From NCBI GenBank assembly GCA_012934845.2, contig WNNJ02001107.1, positions 124,001-188,000 on the forward strand: a stretch of DNA of 64,000 nt, read 5' to 3'. Position numbers and translations under genes: made by a program. The notes beneath the pieces are model-generated. The model was given only the letters and a program-made list of their open reading frames with translations. It ran no database searches and was not told where the DNA came from. Within the stretch, counting starts at the first letter, position 1; each line of letters opens with the position of its first letter. The DNA is from Pomphorhynchus laevis. Lineage: Eukaryota > Acanthocephala > Palaeacanthocephala > Echinorhynchida > Pomphorhynchidae. Positions 9,741-21,500 of the stretch are shown in pieces.

Positions 9741-10617
9741 TTGAGAGGCTATGCCCATGCTACCAAGTTAGCAAATTCTCGGAAACGCCTATTTTATATA
9801 TCACAAGGCATCCGAAACGAATGATGGTATTTCACCCTACTGATGAATGCTGCCGGCTACGATCAGATCGTCTAGAAGTAATAAGGGACTCTGCTCTACT
9901 TGTAATCGAACTCCGGTTTTTGGCAAAATCTACAATTATGAAACTGAAGCTTGTTAGCTCCCGGAGCACAGTTTAACACAGTCAGATATAAAATTATAAA
10001 AATGTATCCTCCAAAGGATTCTGTGAGAAAGCAAGCAATGACAGCAAGTAAATTTTCTGCCGAATAAAATTAGAATGGTCCGGAAAGCTCATATTTAGTT
10101 TAAAGAGGCTATGCCCATGCTACCACGTTAGCAAGTTCTCGGAAATGCCTATTAAATATATCACAAGGCAGCCGAAATGACTGATGGTAGTTTACCCTAC
10201 TGATGAATGCTGCCGGCTACGATCAGATCGTCAAGGAGTAATTAGGGACTCTGCTCTACTTGTAATCGAACTCCGGTTTTTGGCAAACTCTACAATTATG
10301 AAAATGAAGCTTATTAGCTCCCGGAGCACAGTTTAACACAGTCAGATATAAAATTATAAAAATGTATCCTCCAAAGGATTCTGTGAGAAAGCAAGCAACG
10401 ACTGCAGGTAAATTTCCTCCCGAATAAAATTAGGATTGTACGGAAAGCACATAGTTAGTTTAAAGAGGCTATACCCATGCTACCACGTTAGCAAATTCTC
10501 GGAAATGCCCATTTAATATATCACAAGGCAGCCGAAACGACTGATGGGTGCTGCCTACTGATGGATTCACCCTACTGATGAGTGCTGCCGGCTACGATCA
10601 GATCGTCAAGGAGTAAT
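9741..10617 (+). repeat. Tandem repeat, 360-bp unit, 2.4 copies
   Basis: The string AGAGGCTATGCCCATGCTACC recurs at about 9743, 10103 and 10463, giving an exact 360-bp period. The third unit is cut at 10617 by a LINE insertion and resumes near 12565. Each unit contains an outer stem (GGCAGC...GCTGCC; one arm changed in unit 1), GAAAC or GAAAT, and CTGATGA, then a hairpin ACGATCAGATCGT. Unit length and tandem form resemble animal retrozyme arrays. The 93-aa frame at 9695-9976 is spurious. Confidence 0.85.
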
Positions 10618-10713
10618 AAAAAAAATATTTTAACGTGGCAAATGCGTGCCAGCATATATTATTGTGGGATATGATAGAAACGATTTGAGTAAGGCAGAGC
10701 GGAGAAGGGGAGG

Positions 10714-11440
10714 TTAAGATTTCTCCAAGGGCGACGTAGGATTGTAGGTGTGTGAGGGGTGTGTGGTTTGGGTGAAATCAAGGGTTACGTAAAAGTGATC
10801 GGATAGACCAGGATCAGAGATGGACAGTGAGGTGTAGGCAGCAAAATGATCGAGGACAGCGATGATGTCGAGTGCCCCACCAAGGATATGTGTGGGGGCA
10901 GTGGAGATTAGTTTGTAATTATAGTTGGATAGAATGTTGATAAACCGGATGGAATCCGTGGAAGAAGGGCGGTCTAGGCGGATGTTGAAATCGCCTAGAA
11001 CGAGTGAAGGGATTGATGACAACGAACAATGAGCAAGGAGGTCAGCGAGTTCGGTAAAAAAGAGGCTTTAGGAGCTGATGAACCAGGACGGTATACAACG
11101 GCGAGATCAGAGTGATCGGGTTAGAAGAACGACAAGTGAGCAATTCAAAAAAGCAAGGACTGAAAAGGGGATTGATTTTGCGAAGAGACGCGGGTGACGC
11201 GTGAATGCGACGATGCCGTTATGATTAGAGAATTTAGAAGGGCATGAGCTGAGGGGCGGGCGGATTCGACTAGGGAGCAACCGGCAGAGAGCAGACGGCG
11301 AATGGAAAGGTCGTCGGAATCTGAGTGTCAGGATTCGGTAATGCAGAAGAGATCGATGGATTGCTTGGTGAATAGGTTGAGGATAAGATTGGATTTATTG
11401 AGAATAGATCTAGTATTGAGGAGCCCAAGGCGGAAACCGT
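10714..11440 (-). pseudogene. LINE apurinic-type endonuclease domain remnant
   Basis: Reads LGLLNTRSILNKSNLILNL and IDLFCITES near 11430-11320, then VVYRPG, then VLGDFNIRLD, THILGGALDIIAV and DPGLSDHFYVTLDF (11022-10714). These are the ordered motifs of LINE endonucleases: the N of LNTRS, the E of TES, GDFN, the D of LDI, and SDH. The frame is broken, including a stop right after ITES. Confidence 0.7.
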
Positions 11441-11722
11441 GTGTTGTGGCGAAAGAGTCTAGTGGAGAAGACATAGGAAAGATGGAGCGCCATCAAATTT
11501 TGGGACGGGTGTGGATAATTTGAAAATTTCCGTCTATGTTTCGGATGGAGAGTGATGTTTCGCCGTTTTCCTCGCGATGGCGTTTTTCGATGCGGGCTGA
11601 AGAGATTTGAGCGATTTCAGAAGGGGCGCGATCGGGGAAAATTCGAGTGGTTGAAGATGACATGAGTTTAAATCGTTGAGAGAGGACAGTAGACGCGTGA
11701 GAGCAATGCTTGAAAACAATTT

Positions 11723-12205
11723 TTAGGAGAGGGGCTGGGAAGGATTAGATTGAGAGGATTTGTTTAGACGGATAAATGCGACAGAATAAATGTCCTTGAA
11801 AAATGATGGTTTATCCACAGAAACAATAGACGAGGGGATGGATCTGAAGGCGGAAATATCGTGGTCCAGACGTGCTTGTGGAGATAAGGAGTTAGAAGGC
11901 GTGATATTAGTGACAATGACGCAACGATCGCGAGAAGCAAAGCTCTTCCGTAAAGAAGGACGACTGACGTGAGTAGGTGATATCACGATAGAAGAGCTGG
12001 CAGTTGATGATTTGGAGGGATTTGGTTTGACGACGGGAGACATAGAGGATAATGATAATAAAGAGGGTGGCAATCGATGTGATGAAAGGTTATGAGTGGA
12101 AGGATAGTGGAGGTTTGTGGAGGTGATTTTGATTGATGGATGCAAGTTATTGAGAAACGAGACGGGAAGGACGGGACGTGGGGTGTCGGGGAGTGAAGAT
12201 GACAT
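11723..12205 (-). pseudogene. LINE ORF1-like Ser/Pro-rich remnant
   Basis: 160 aa, low complexity, rich in Ser, Pro, Leu (LPPSLLSLSSMSPVVK). No domain is recognised. It lies between the ORF1-like start and the nuclease of the same element, so it is taken as part of ORF1 or its linker. Confidence 0.4.
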
Positions 12206-12564
12206 GGAATGGGAAGTGTATATGGTGGCAGGGTCGGTGGGTGGAGAAAGGACATTAGAAACGACGGGGTAGTTTGAGTTGACGTGTTGGATGTTGATAT
12301 GCGCTTATTAGAAAGGTTGCAGATTAGTTTGCTGGCACAAAACCACATAGGAAGTCTTCTTTAGACTTATTCTTGTCGCAGGCGATTGTTGTCTTGACGG
12401 TGCAGTTGTGTATCGAGCACTGTACTTGCATTTGTCCATAGTTGGTGTCGGTCTTAGTTGTTTTCTTACGTCCTCCCATAAACTCTAAAAATTCTGCAAG
12501 AGGAGCGAGCGGAACTGGATTGATTGTAAGTAGTTAATAGCGATAATAAGATAGTTTAAACTAA

Positions 12565-12680
12565 TCAGAGAGTCTGCTCTAATTGTAATCGAACTCCGGT
12601 TTATGGCAAAATCTACAATTATGAAACTGAAGCTTATTAGCTCCCGGAGCACAGTTTAGCACAGTCATATATAAAGCTAT
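12565..12680 (+). repeat. Continuation of the interrupted 360-bp unit
   Basis: Resumes with GAGTCTGCTCTAATTGTAAT and runs to the unit's GTTTAGCACAGTCA. It matches the stretch that follows AAGGAGTAAT in units 1 and 2, confirming that the LINE landed inside unit 3. Confidence 0.85.
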
Positions 12681-14330
12681 ATATAAATAAATATATATTT
12701 ATGTATTTACTTAATTAATTTAAGCAAGATTTGTTAACAAAAAAATAATTTTTATCTTGAAAGACTAGGAGTTTTTAAATATTTTTATAAATCAAAGGGG
12801 ATATTAGCTGAGTTTCATTAGTAGAATATTTAATGAATCATAATTTAATTTATATTAAATTAATTTATCTAATTTATATCTCTATATTTATTTGCTTGAT
12901 CTACTCTATTGTTAATATGTTGATAATATTGTTAACATATAACTCTGTTGTTAATATTATTGGTTTCTTACAATTTACACGAGGATTTGTTAGCAAGAAA
13001 TAATTTTAATCCTAAAAGATAAAATTTAAGTTTTCAGATAGGCGATCTCTAGTATTTTTTTGTAGAAAAGAGCAAAGTTTACAAATTTCATCTTGTCATG
13101 GTATTTATCAATAAAGAGCACTAATGAGCTGTGAAGTAGTCTGTATTTTTGAAACTTATTGAGCCTATCCAAATCACTGAATCGATTTGTACTACAAATT
13201 GAACATTTTTATTGATCTTGTTTTTTACTTGTTCTTTAATTTTTATTGATCACTCAAAAATGCGATTACTTGCAATTGAAAAATAAAGGAAATCTAACCA
13301 GTTTGTATTGTCAGTACAATATACTTGAATTTCTATAATTAGAAATAGTTATAAATTTGAAATCCCTTAAAATTAAAATTAAAATTAAAAAATAAAAAAA
13401 GTTAAAATTAAAAATATTAAATATTACTCGAATTTTTAAATTAGCTAAATTATACCTAAAATCAAAATGTGTAATATAAAATCCCCCTTTATCCGATAAA
13501 ATCAATTTAATTTTTTTTATTATTTAACACATGTGGAATAGAAGCATACATACGTGTTTTAATCCTTTGATGTGTAATTTATAAAAGTATAACATTATGT
13601 TTGTTCCTGATGACCTAAATAAGATTCGTGATTAATCGATTTCTTGTTGTTTGTACAATGATTTATATTTCGTACTTTTTTTATCAGGACAAGGACTTTT
13701 GAATCCGACTGTCCGTTCACAAAATAAAAAAAATAATTGTACAATATCGTATTTCGTTGACTTACTTTGTGAATGAACGGTAAATTAATGCTCTGTTTAA
13801 TTTCCTCTGAAATTTTGTTCCATATATTGGAAGTGGGAAGTATTAGATGAATCACGATGTCAACATAAATATATTTAAAATATTAATGACAGCTTTAATT
13901 ATTTATATTCTAATGTTTTTATTTTACGCTGACATTTGCACCAATTTTTATAATCGAATTCTTGTAATTAATTCCATATGGAATAATGACTGATAATGTA
14001 ACAACAATGAATAGCTATATTATTTTTTAACATATTTGTTTTAATTTGACTATTTTTTTCTTTTTTCTCCATATTTGTTTTCTTAGTTCGCGAATGAAGG
14101 TTAAATTAGTGATCTGCACAATTTACTGTAGGATTTTGTTCCGTATATTGAAAGAGAGAAGGATTAGATGATCACGGATATTATGCCATTTCGCTGCTTG
14201 ACCAAGCGGATGTCTATTAATGTAAAATATGCCTAGATAAATAACCGTTCAATCGATTCTGTCTATTTATTGCCATTATGCCTAATTTTCTTGCACAAAT
14301 ATTGTAGTATATATAATCATTGAAATATAT
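12681..14330. other. AT-rich non-coding DNA with a diverged direct repeat
   Basis: No exon is seen. About 90 bp at 13766-13856 recurs, diverged, at 14088-14178 (GAATGAA, TTTTGTTCC, TATATTG, TTAGATGA in order), a ~322-bp spaced direct repeat. The 86-aa frame across the first copy is not supported as a gene. Confidence 0.5.
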
Positions 14331-14334
14331 ACAT

Positions 14335-14540
14335 GCGAAAAATCGCTTGAAACGTGGTCCAGGAGCCGAAACTGGCTACGATGGATTTTAAATCCATATG
14401 TGCTGCTAAATAAGTGGACTTCGATCATCAGCTCCATCAGTCTAATGTATCACTCCAAGACGCTCCTAACCACCCAGCAGTCATCGTCAGTCGGATGAAG
14501 TGGTTAGGGTGCGTTTCGACTGCTTTTGTGATAACTGTAA
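14335..14540 (-). repeat. Short interspersed repeat, copy 1
   Basis: About 205 bp from AATCGCTTGAAACGTGG to GTGATAACT. On the minus strand it reads GCAGTC-GAAAC ... CTGACGA-T-GACTGC, an outer stem flanking the two hammerhead core strings. On the plus strand CCTAACCAC and GTGGTTAGG also pair. The second copy lies 393 bp downstream. Confidence 0.75.
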
Positions 14541-14727
14541 AGACACCAGCAATTCCTCACGATGCTAGACGAAGATCTAGTGCGGAAAGCGTTTTTACTG
14601 GCTTGTTCCGTGTGTAGACCTTCTAGCTATTTTTTATATAAAGCACAAATGCGTATCCGTTTATTATGAGGGCACTGAATTTCTCATAGGATTCCAAAAG
14701 GAATGTGTCATTTTATAAATTGTTATT

Positions 14728-14932
14728 GCCAAAAATCGCTTGAAACTATGGTCCAGGAGCCAAATCAGGCTACAATTGATTTTTAATTCATATTTGCTGC
14801 TAAATAACTGGACTTCGATCATCAGCTCCATCAGTCCAATGTATCACTCCGAGACGTTCCTAACTACCTGGCAGTCATTGTCAGTTGGATGAAGTGGTTA
14901 GGGTACGTTTCGACTGCTTTTGTGATAACTAT
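14728..14932 (-). repeat. Short interspersed repeat, copy 2
   Basis: Same repeat as 14335-14540 at roughly 87% by eye. The stem GCAGTC/GACTGC and GAAAC are kept but CTGACGA has become CTGACAA. A TA-rich palindromic microsatellite follows at 14997-15068. Confidence 0.75.
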
Positions 14933-15230
14933 AGTATATTCCCAAGAGGGAATCCCATATGGTGGTTTCATAATTTATCGCGAACATATATCTTGGATAT
15001 ATAATATATATAGTATATATACTATATACGATATACAGTATATATATACTATATATAGTATATATACTCCAATATTTGTATTATATATTCGATGCTGAAG
15101 TGGTTGTTTAGAAGTGACACGGAGCCTGCAGTTCGTTGATCAAAGTTTCAATCGGCAACTACATTGAATACATTACGAATTCCATTCTGAATCCTGGCCA
15201 TTGTTTCGTTCCGCACGGCCGGATTTTTAT

Positions 15231-15262
15231 ATGCGGTTCGGTTTACTCAAACCGAACCGCAT
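15231..15262. repeat. Perfect hairpin, 14-bp arms
   Basis: ATGCGGTTCGGTTT, loop ACTC, then the exact complement. Unusually GC-rich for its surroundings. Confidence 0.9.
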
Positions 15263-15437
15263 GTATATACATCCAAAATTGTCTGCTTTTTGTAAACGAA
15301 TTGTGTTCGATCGACTTAAGGATGAAATTTCGATCAAAATTTTATTGAAAAATATAAAATTTAATTATATGTAATGTAATTATATAAACTCTGCATATTC
15401 AGAAGCAATAAACAGCTGAGTTGATGCAAAGGATCAA

Positions 15438-15530
15438 TATAAAAGCTCCTTTGTACAAAATCACTTTCATTATTTCAAAATGGATTTCATTTGTAAATTG
15501 CAAAATATAAAAAAAATAAATTCTAGATAG
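15438..15530 (+). promoter_or_regulatory. Putative stc core promoter (TATA box) and short upstream ORF
   Basis: TATAAAAG at about 15438-15445 precedes a possible initiator (ACTTTCATT) some 28 bases on. A 16-codon upstream ORF (ATG 15480, stop TAG 15528-15530) ends one base before the proposed stc start at 15532. The uORF would be expected to lower or modulate stc translation. Position-based inference only. Confidence 0.4.
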
Positions 15531-15531
15531 A

Positions 15532-18500
15532 ATGATTGATGTTGTTCCCGGCGACGTTGATCAGCGAAATAAGCTAATTGAACAGTTGACATCGGATTCT
15601 GTAGAATGCTTAATCTGTGTTTGTGTGATTCGGTTAGTATGCTACTTCTTCATTTCTTGATTTACTTTTGTTTAGTCGGGATTGCGCTACCTGGAATTGC
15701 TTATTGTGTCATAATATATTCCATCTTTACTGCGTAAAAAAGTGGGCTCAATCTACTCTAAAACGGTCAAATAGTAAGTAGATACGATTGATATCTTATT
15801 AACTTTTAACAAATTTGTATTATAACATCTTTTGATTGTAAATTAATAACTTTACAGAAACGTAAACTTTCTGACATTTGGGAAATGTCAGAAAATATCT
15901 TATGCTTTTCTGTGACATTTTACCGACTATGTACACTCTGTCTTGTGATACAAAAATGCTATTATTACAGAAGGTTTTTTAAACAACTTTAAATTCATGA
16001 TCTCAAATTATTCCCGGATAATTCAACAAAATATAAAATATTTTAGATATTCTGATACAAATTTCATAAAAAAGATATTATGAATAAATAAAAAACAATA
16101 ACAATGAGAATATAAAGACGTTTTTAATCGAACTGAGAATTGGTCTATTCAAAAAAATGTATTTGTAATTTTAGTCGTTCGCAGCAATTATTTTCAAAAT
16201 ATTTCTATAACTCCAAACAGATTTAATGTAAAACCCTAAATAAGCTCTTTTGAGCTTTTTGTGATTCACAAAATTAAGATTTAAAAATTTTGTCTGTACA
16301 GATCGATAATGCCTAATTTTATTTTTGATTATAATTATATTATATATAGCTGATAGGTTTTCTGTAAACGAATTTTTTTAAAGGAAACATTCCAGGGTAA
16401 AACGTGATAATAAGAGCCTAAATGACTCTATATTAAATATTAATTTTATTTTGAGTATAATATTATCTTATATTATAATAAGATGTGAAATAGTTGAGCC
16501 TGATAAAGCCTCGAAGATTTGATATATGCATCATGTGTTATTCCTTTTATAAAGATCGGATGTTTAGAGATAGTTATTTCACTGATAATGATATAATGAT
16601 ATCGTTACAATGATATCATTATATAATAATATAATGATATGATATATCATTATATATAATGATATATTATAATGATATCATTATAAATGATGATATTCTA
16701 AGTTCCTAAACGTCCCAGTATATTTATATATCAAAGAAGGAAGAAATTGATATGTTTGATTTAACATTTGCGATTCTTTAAAATTTTAACCGAATTCGAT
16801 ATTTGGTTGAATACCAAATAACTGTCAAATAACTTCATAAGAGAAGTAAAACTTCATTTTAACCGAATTCGGTATTTGGTTAAGTAAAGCAAAATAAAAT
16901 TTGAACAATTTGATAAGTAAAACTTCTCTTATGGGTCGAAAAACCTAATGATTAAAGTATAGTTTTAATTATACGTATCACCCCGATAAAGCATATAATT
17001 AAAACATTTTGTTGTTTTAATTCCTGTTGATTGCAGGATCTATCAGATATATCGTGTTCTCTTTTTTTGAATAAACGACTCTTTGGTTCCAGTATTTTTA
17101 TAAATCCATACCAAAGAAGAAAAAAGTAAATATTTTTTAAATATAATATAATAATCTGTAAATAATACCAAATGAATTATATAGAAGAGTAAATAAGTAT
17201 AGAGTAAATAAGAGTAACTTAGAGTAAATTAGTATACGTAAATAAATAATTAAATATCTTAGAGTATATAAGTATACTTAAATAAATAAGTATATAAGAT
17301 AACTCTTTGTTAACACCTTTATCAATATTTCTTAACAAAACTTATCACGAAATCGTTTCCGAGTTTCATCCTTTAAACTTTATCATTCTTACTAAGACAA
17401 TTATGCTTTAATTTTACTTAATAATACTTATAATCTGTTGTTAAGAAAGAATCTGGAATTGCCCTACATGTAATCGGGAAAACGATAAAATTCCAAATGA
17501 ATATTTATGCTTTTGTGGTGTGTCATTACTTTCTCTCCTCCTCTCTACTGTTCTCCAATATTAAGGAAAGCTCAAAGATCCTACCTATCATCCGGCAATT
17601 TTGCCTCACAGCTGTGGCGAACCTTGCCTAAAGTTTCGAAATCAGTTTAATATATCTTGCAAGCATCCATGCACAGAGTAAGTGTTGTTTCATATAATTT
17701 AAAACGTTTTTTTTCTCTCTCGCAGATTATGTCATCCAGGATCATGTCCTCAATGTCAAATGATTGTTGATGTACCATGCAGGTGTGGAAAAAACTTCAA
17801 AATGCAGCAATGCTGCTCTTCGGATATAGATTGGTTTTGTGATGCTATTTGCTTAAAAACATTAAAGTGTGGCATTCATAAATGTCAAGCAAAGTGTCAC
17901 TCTGAGTCGTGCGAAGAATGTAATCATGAAATCCAAATCGGTATGTCCTTTTAGCAAAATGATTTAAACGAGGTTTGCTCATTATCTTAATGAGCAATTT
18001 TTTCCTTGAAATTCACGCCTTTAATTAATAGATAATGTAATGACTAGAGTCATTATATCTAGTTGGCAATATGCTTTCTACTTTATTTATATACAGTTTC
18101 TTTGTATTTTATATATTTAATATTAAACGCATTTATATAAGTCAATTTATTAAATATATTTAATAAATGTATTTATAAATCAATAAATTCCAAAACATTC
18201 CAAACTTAATAATGACAATTTGGAACTTTAATCATCTACAAAATTTCATTATCTTCATTTGTCAATGAAGATTGACAAATGAAGCGAACAGTCAAATGTA
18301 TCTCCTCTAGACTTGTTTCTTTATTTAATTTTCATAAAATATACAATATTCAAATCTTTGTTGATCAATAAAGGATATATATTAGGTTAGGCATTTGTCA
18401 TATATCATAGATAGCCTTTACACACGTCCTAAATCAATAATCTTTTACATTGCATTTTAAATAGCATATTACTTTGATCTGTTGACTTGATTTTATTTAA

Positions 18501-21500
18501 AAAATTTAAAATAAAATTACTCCTAATTATAAACTATAATGAGGCGTAATAACGACAAAATTGTAGTCATTTAAATTGATATTACACTCTTACACTATCG
18601 TGTGGTGTATCGCAATAATTCCTTCGGGAAATACACCAAGATCAACATTATTATATAATTTTAGTTAATTGCATTATTATCTGCATGGACGCCAGCATGT
18701 TTAAACCCCATCTGAATCCAGTGTTTGATCAATCTGACAATTTAAAAGTACGTGTCTTAGATTTTAATCTTAATATTAGAATTAAATAATGTAAATTTAT
18801 TGTATAAATTCTTTACGCTATAAACTATATGATTATTATTTGATCAATCACAAAATTTGATAATTTAGAACAATTGCACTAAATCACTTAGGTTGCTTTT
18901 CTCATAAAACGAACATAACTGTTTCCTGCTTGGAATTTTCAAGTAATGCAAAGTATACTCTGGCTGGCTATTCTTGCAATGAGCTTTGTAACAAAATGCT
19001 TACATGTGGATTTCACAAATGCGCAAGTCTTTGCCACTCTGGTTCATGTGCAGAACATTGTCCAATGTCGCCATCAATCAATTCAACCTGCTTCTGCGGA
19101 AAAAAGACAAACGAGGAGTTGAAGGTTTCCAGATTGATTTGTACTGACGATGTTCCTTCTTGTGGTCTAATTTGTGGCAAACCTTTAATCTGTGGAGATG
19201 GTGGGTACAATACTTTTTTTTACTATGAAGAGCTTCTCTTTAATAGGTCAGCACACCTGCCAACAGATATGTCACGAAGGCAAATGTATATGCACACTAT
19301 CTACAACTGTATCCTGTTATTGTCGTTATAACGTATCTATAACGATTCTATGCAATGATCTAAAAGAATCTGAGGTAAATGAAATTAAAAGCAATTTTGA
19401 GCTCATAATTTTTCTTAATTCGGCTAACTAGCAAATCACGCCTAATTGCATCACACTTACTAATGATATAGTTTCACTTACTATATCATTTGGTAACTCA
19501 TTATTATCTGGTAATTAAAAATAGTGAAATCTTTAAAATACATCAATGCTATTGAATGCTAAAGTAATACACGAAACGAAGTTTTCGTGTCATACAGGTA
19601 GTCGAAGATGGTATTTTAGAAATGGCCAAGCATGTAAATGATATGGGCAAGCATGCGATTCGGCAATTCGATGACATTCCATCCCTAAACGCCATGCGAT
19701 TCGGCAATTCGATGACATTCCATCCCTAAACGCCAACTACTGACATTTCAAAGCCTAAGGATTGGGATATGGCAAGTCAGTAAATCTAATGCTTCTTGCC
19801 TAACATCTCTGTAATGTTACATTAGATGGATATTAAATTCTTTTCATTTACAGCCAGCAAAAGCCAGCACTTCGATATTTTAATTTAAGTCAAAAATTTT
19901 ATGTTTAATTTACTTAAATACTTCTGTGATATCCGACTATTTTGTATTAATCAATTTCAGAAATTCAGTTGCAATCGGACTTGTGGTCTTCGAAAAACAT
20001 GTCTCAGACACAAATGCAAAAATATGTGCTGCCAACTAATCGAACATATTTGCGATTTGCCTTGCAATCGTCGGCTTTCCTGTGGCTTGCATAATTGTAC
20101 ACTAAAGTGCCATAGCGACCCCTGTCCACCTTGCAAAAGAGGACGTAAGTTATATAATGTATAAATTTAGAATACATCATGTTTATTGTAGTTAGTCATT
20201 TATTATCCAGAAATCGTAATATAATATAAAGTTTGAATACCTCTTTATACCATGTTTTGTAACAACTGCTTTTACTATAACTTAAAATACGCACTGAAAA
20301 TTCCTGGTTCTTGGCTGCTTTAGTAAATATGAGGAGGGATGTTACTATCTATATAAAGGTTGAAATTGACTACGTTGCTGTTTTGATCCATATCACTGGA
20401 TTATAATAATATTATATTATTCGATATTGGTGTACACATTTATCTATAAATCAAGATTGCGTGATCGAAATAATGCCATTTTTAAACAATGACATTTTTT
20501 TGAATTTTCGTAATTATAGATGTTTTAAGCATCGTTTCTAAATTTATTGTTTCCAAATACATTTTGGATTCGAAATTTATTATATTTTTAGTATTCGAAG
20601 ATGTTAATTGTACATGTGGAAAAACTGTCATCCGTGCTCCAGTACCATGTGGTACAAGTTTGCCAAACTGCTCTCAATTGTGTAGTCGTGTACATGAGTG
20701 TGACCACCCTGTACAGCATAATTGCCATCAAAATGAACAATGTCCTCCATGTGTTTTTCTAACCAACAAATTATGCAAGTGTGGTAAAACGGTAGTTGAA
20801 TCAAATTAAATCTTTAATTAATTCAAGGTCACTTCACATTTTAGACAATTTATAATGTTCAATGCTTTATACAGGATGTTAGTTGTGGGGAATTATGTCG
20901 CAAACCTTTGCCTTGCGGATTGCACTTTTGCCAGCGAATATGTCACAAGGTTTGAATTGTTTTTATTGTACTCTAATTTTAAATATTGGATATTTTACTA
21001 TTTAATTTAAACACATCTAATTGAAATTGACATTTTTATATAAAATAGTATGATTTAATGTTGTAATAATCTTTATTATTGGATTTTATTATAATATAGA
21101 GTCTAGCAAAAGAATTTAGCAATCGTCAGTGATAACATTCTTTACAATAATCAAAGTTTTTTATTTATATAAGTTGAGTCGCAGTTCAATACAATTTTTG
21201 TTAATATATTCGATGTTATATTATAAAATATATTCAGTGTTAGAATTAATATATTTATTAGTGTTTTCAATGTTGGAATTAATCATGTAGATAATTTGTG
21301 GTAAGTTCTGGACCACCATTACAACGAAGAAATTGATCATATAGCATCATTTATTAAATATTTTTAATATTTTTATTATTTTTATTTAAATAAAATAATA
21401 ATAAATATTTTTTTTAGAATTATTATGATAAATAAAGTGTCTGAAAAATAACCAATAAAAATAATAACAGTGTCACAATAAGTTGGTGAATCCCTGTAAA

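Larger units (their letters stand above)
10618..12562 (-). mobile_element. Non-LTR retrotransposon (APE-type LINE) copy lacking RT, inserted in the 360-bp repeat
   Basis: A 1.9-kb block of clearly higher GC than the surroundings splits a 360-bp unit. On the minus strand it begins with an ORF1-like start (near 12480: MGGRKKTTKTDTNYG, then CSIHNCTV..CDKNKSKEDF), a Ser/Pro-rich low-complexity stretch (12205-11723), then an exonuclease-endonuclease-phosphatase type nuclease. The copy then ends with no reverse transcriptase. It is therefore internally or 3' deleted, or a non-autonomous derivative. Clade is probably CR1/L2-like; not certain. Confidence 0.7.

Noticed and set aside
9695-9976. 93-aa frame as a gene
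   Set aside because: It runs across the junction of the inverted piece and the first 360-bp unit; the other units do not keep it open.
9741-12670. B box of a tRNA-type promoter in the 360-bp unit
   Set aside because: AGTTCGATTAC exists only on the opposite strand to the module and no A box lies upstream of it.
14466-14524. HDV-like ribozyme in the 14.4-kb repeat
   Set aside because: CCTAACCAC/GTGGTTAGG and GCAGTC/GACTGC interlock, but no P3 or P4 helix can be placed and the joining segments are too short.
14414-15348. Frames of 67-70 aa over the 14.4-kb repeats and the TA-rich palindrome
   Set aside because: Two copies of a non-coding repeat encode partly the same peptide by chance; the others cross a microsatellite and a hairpin.
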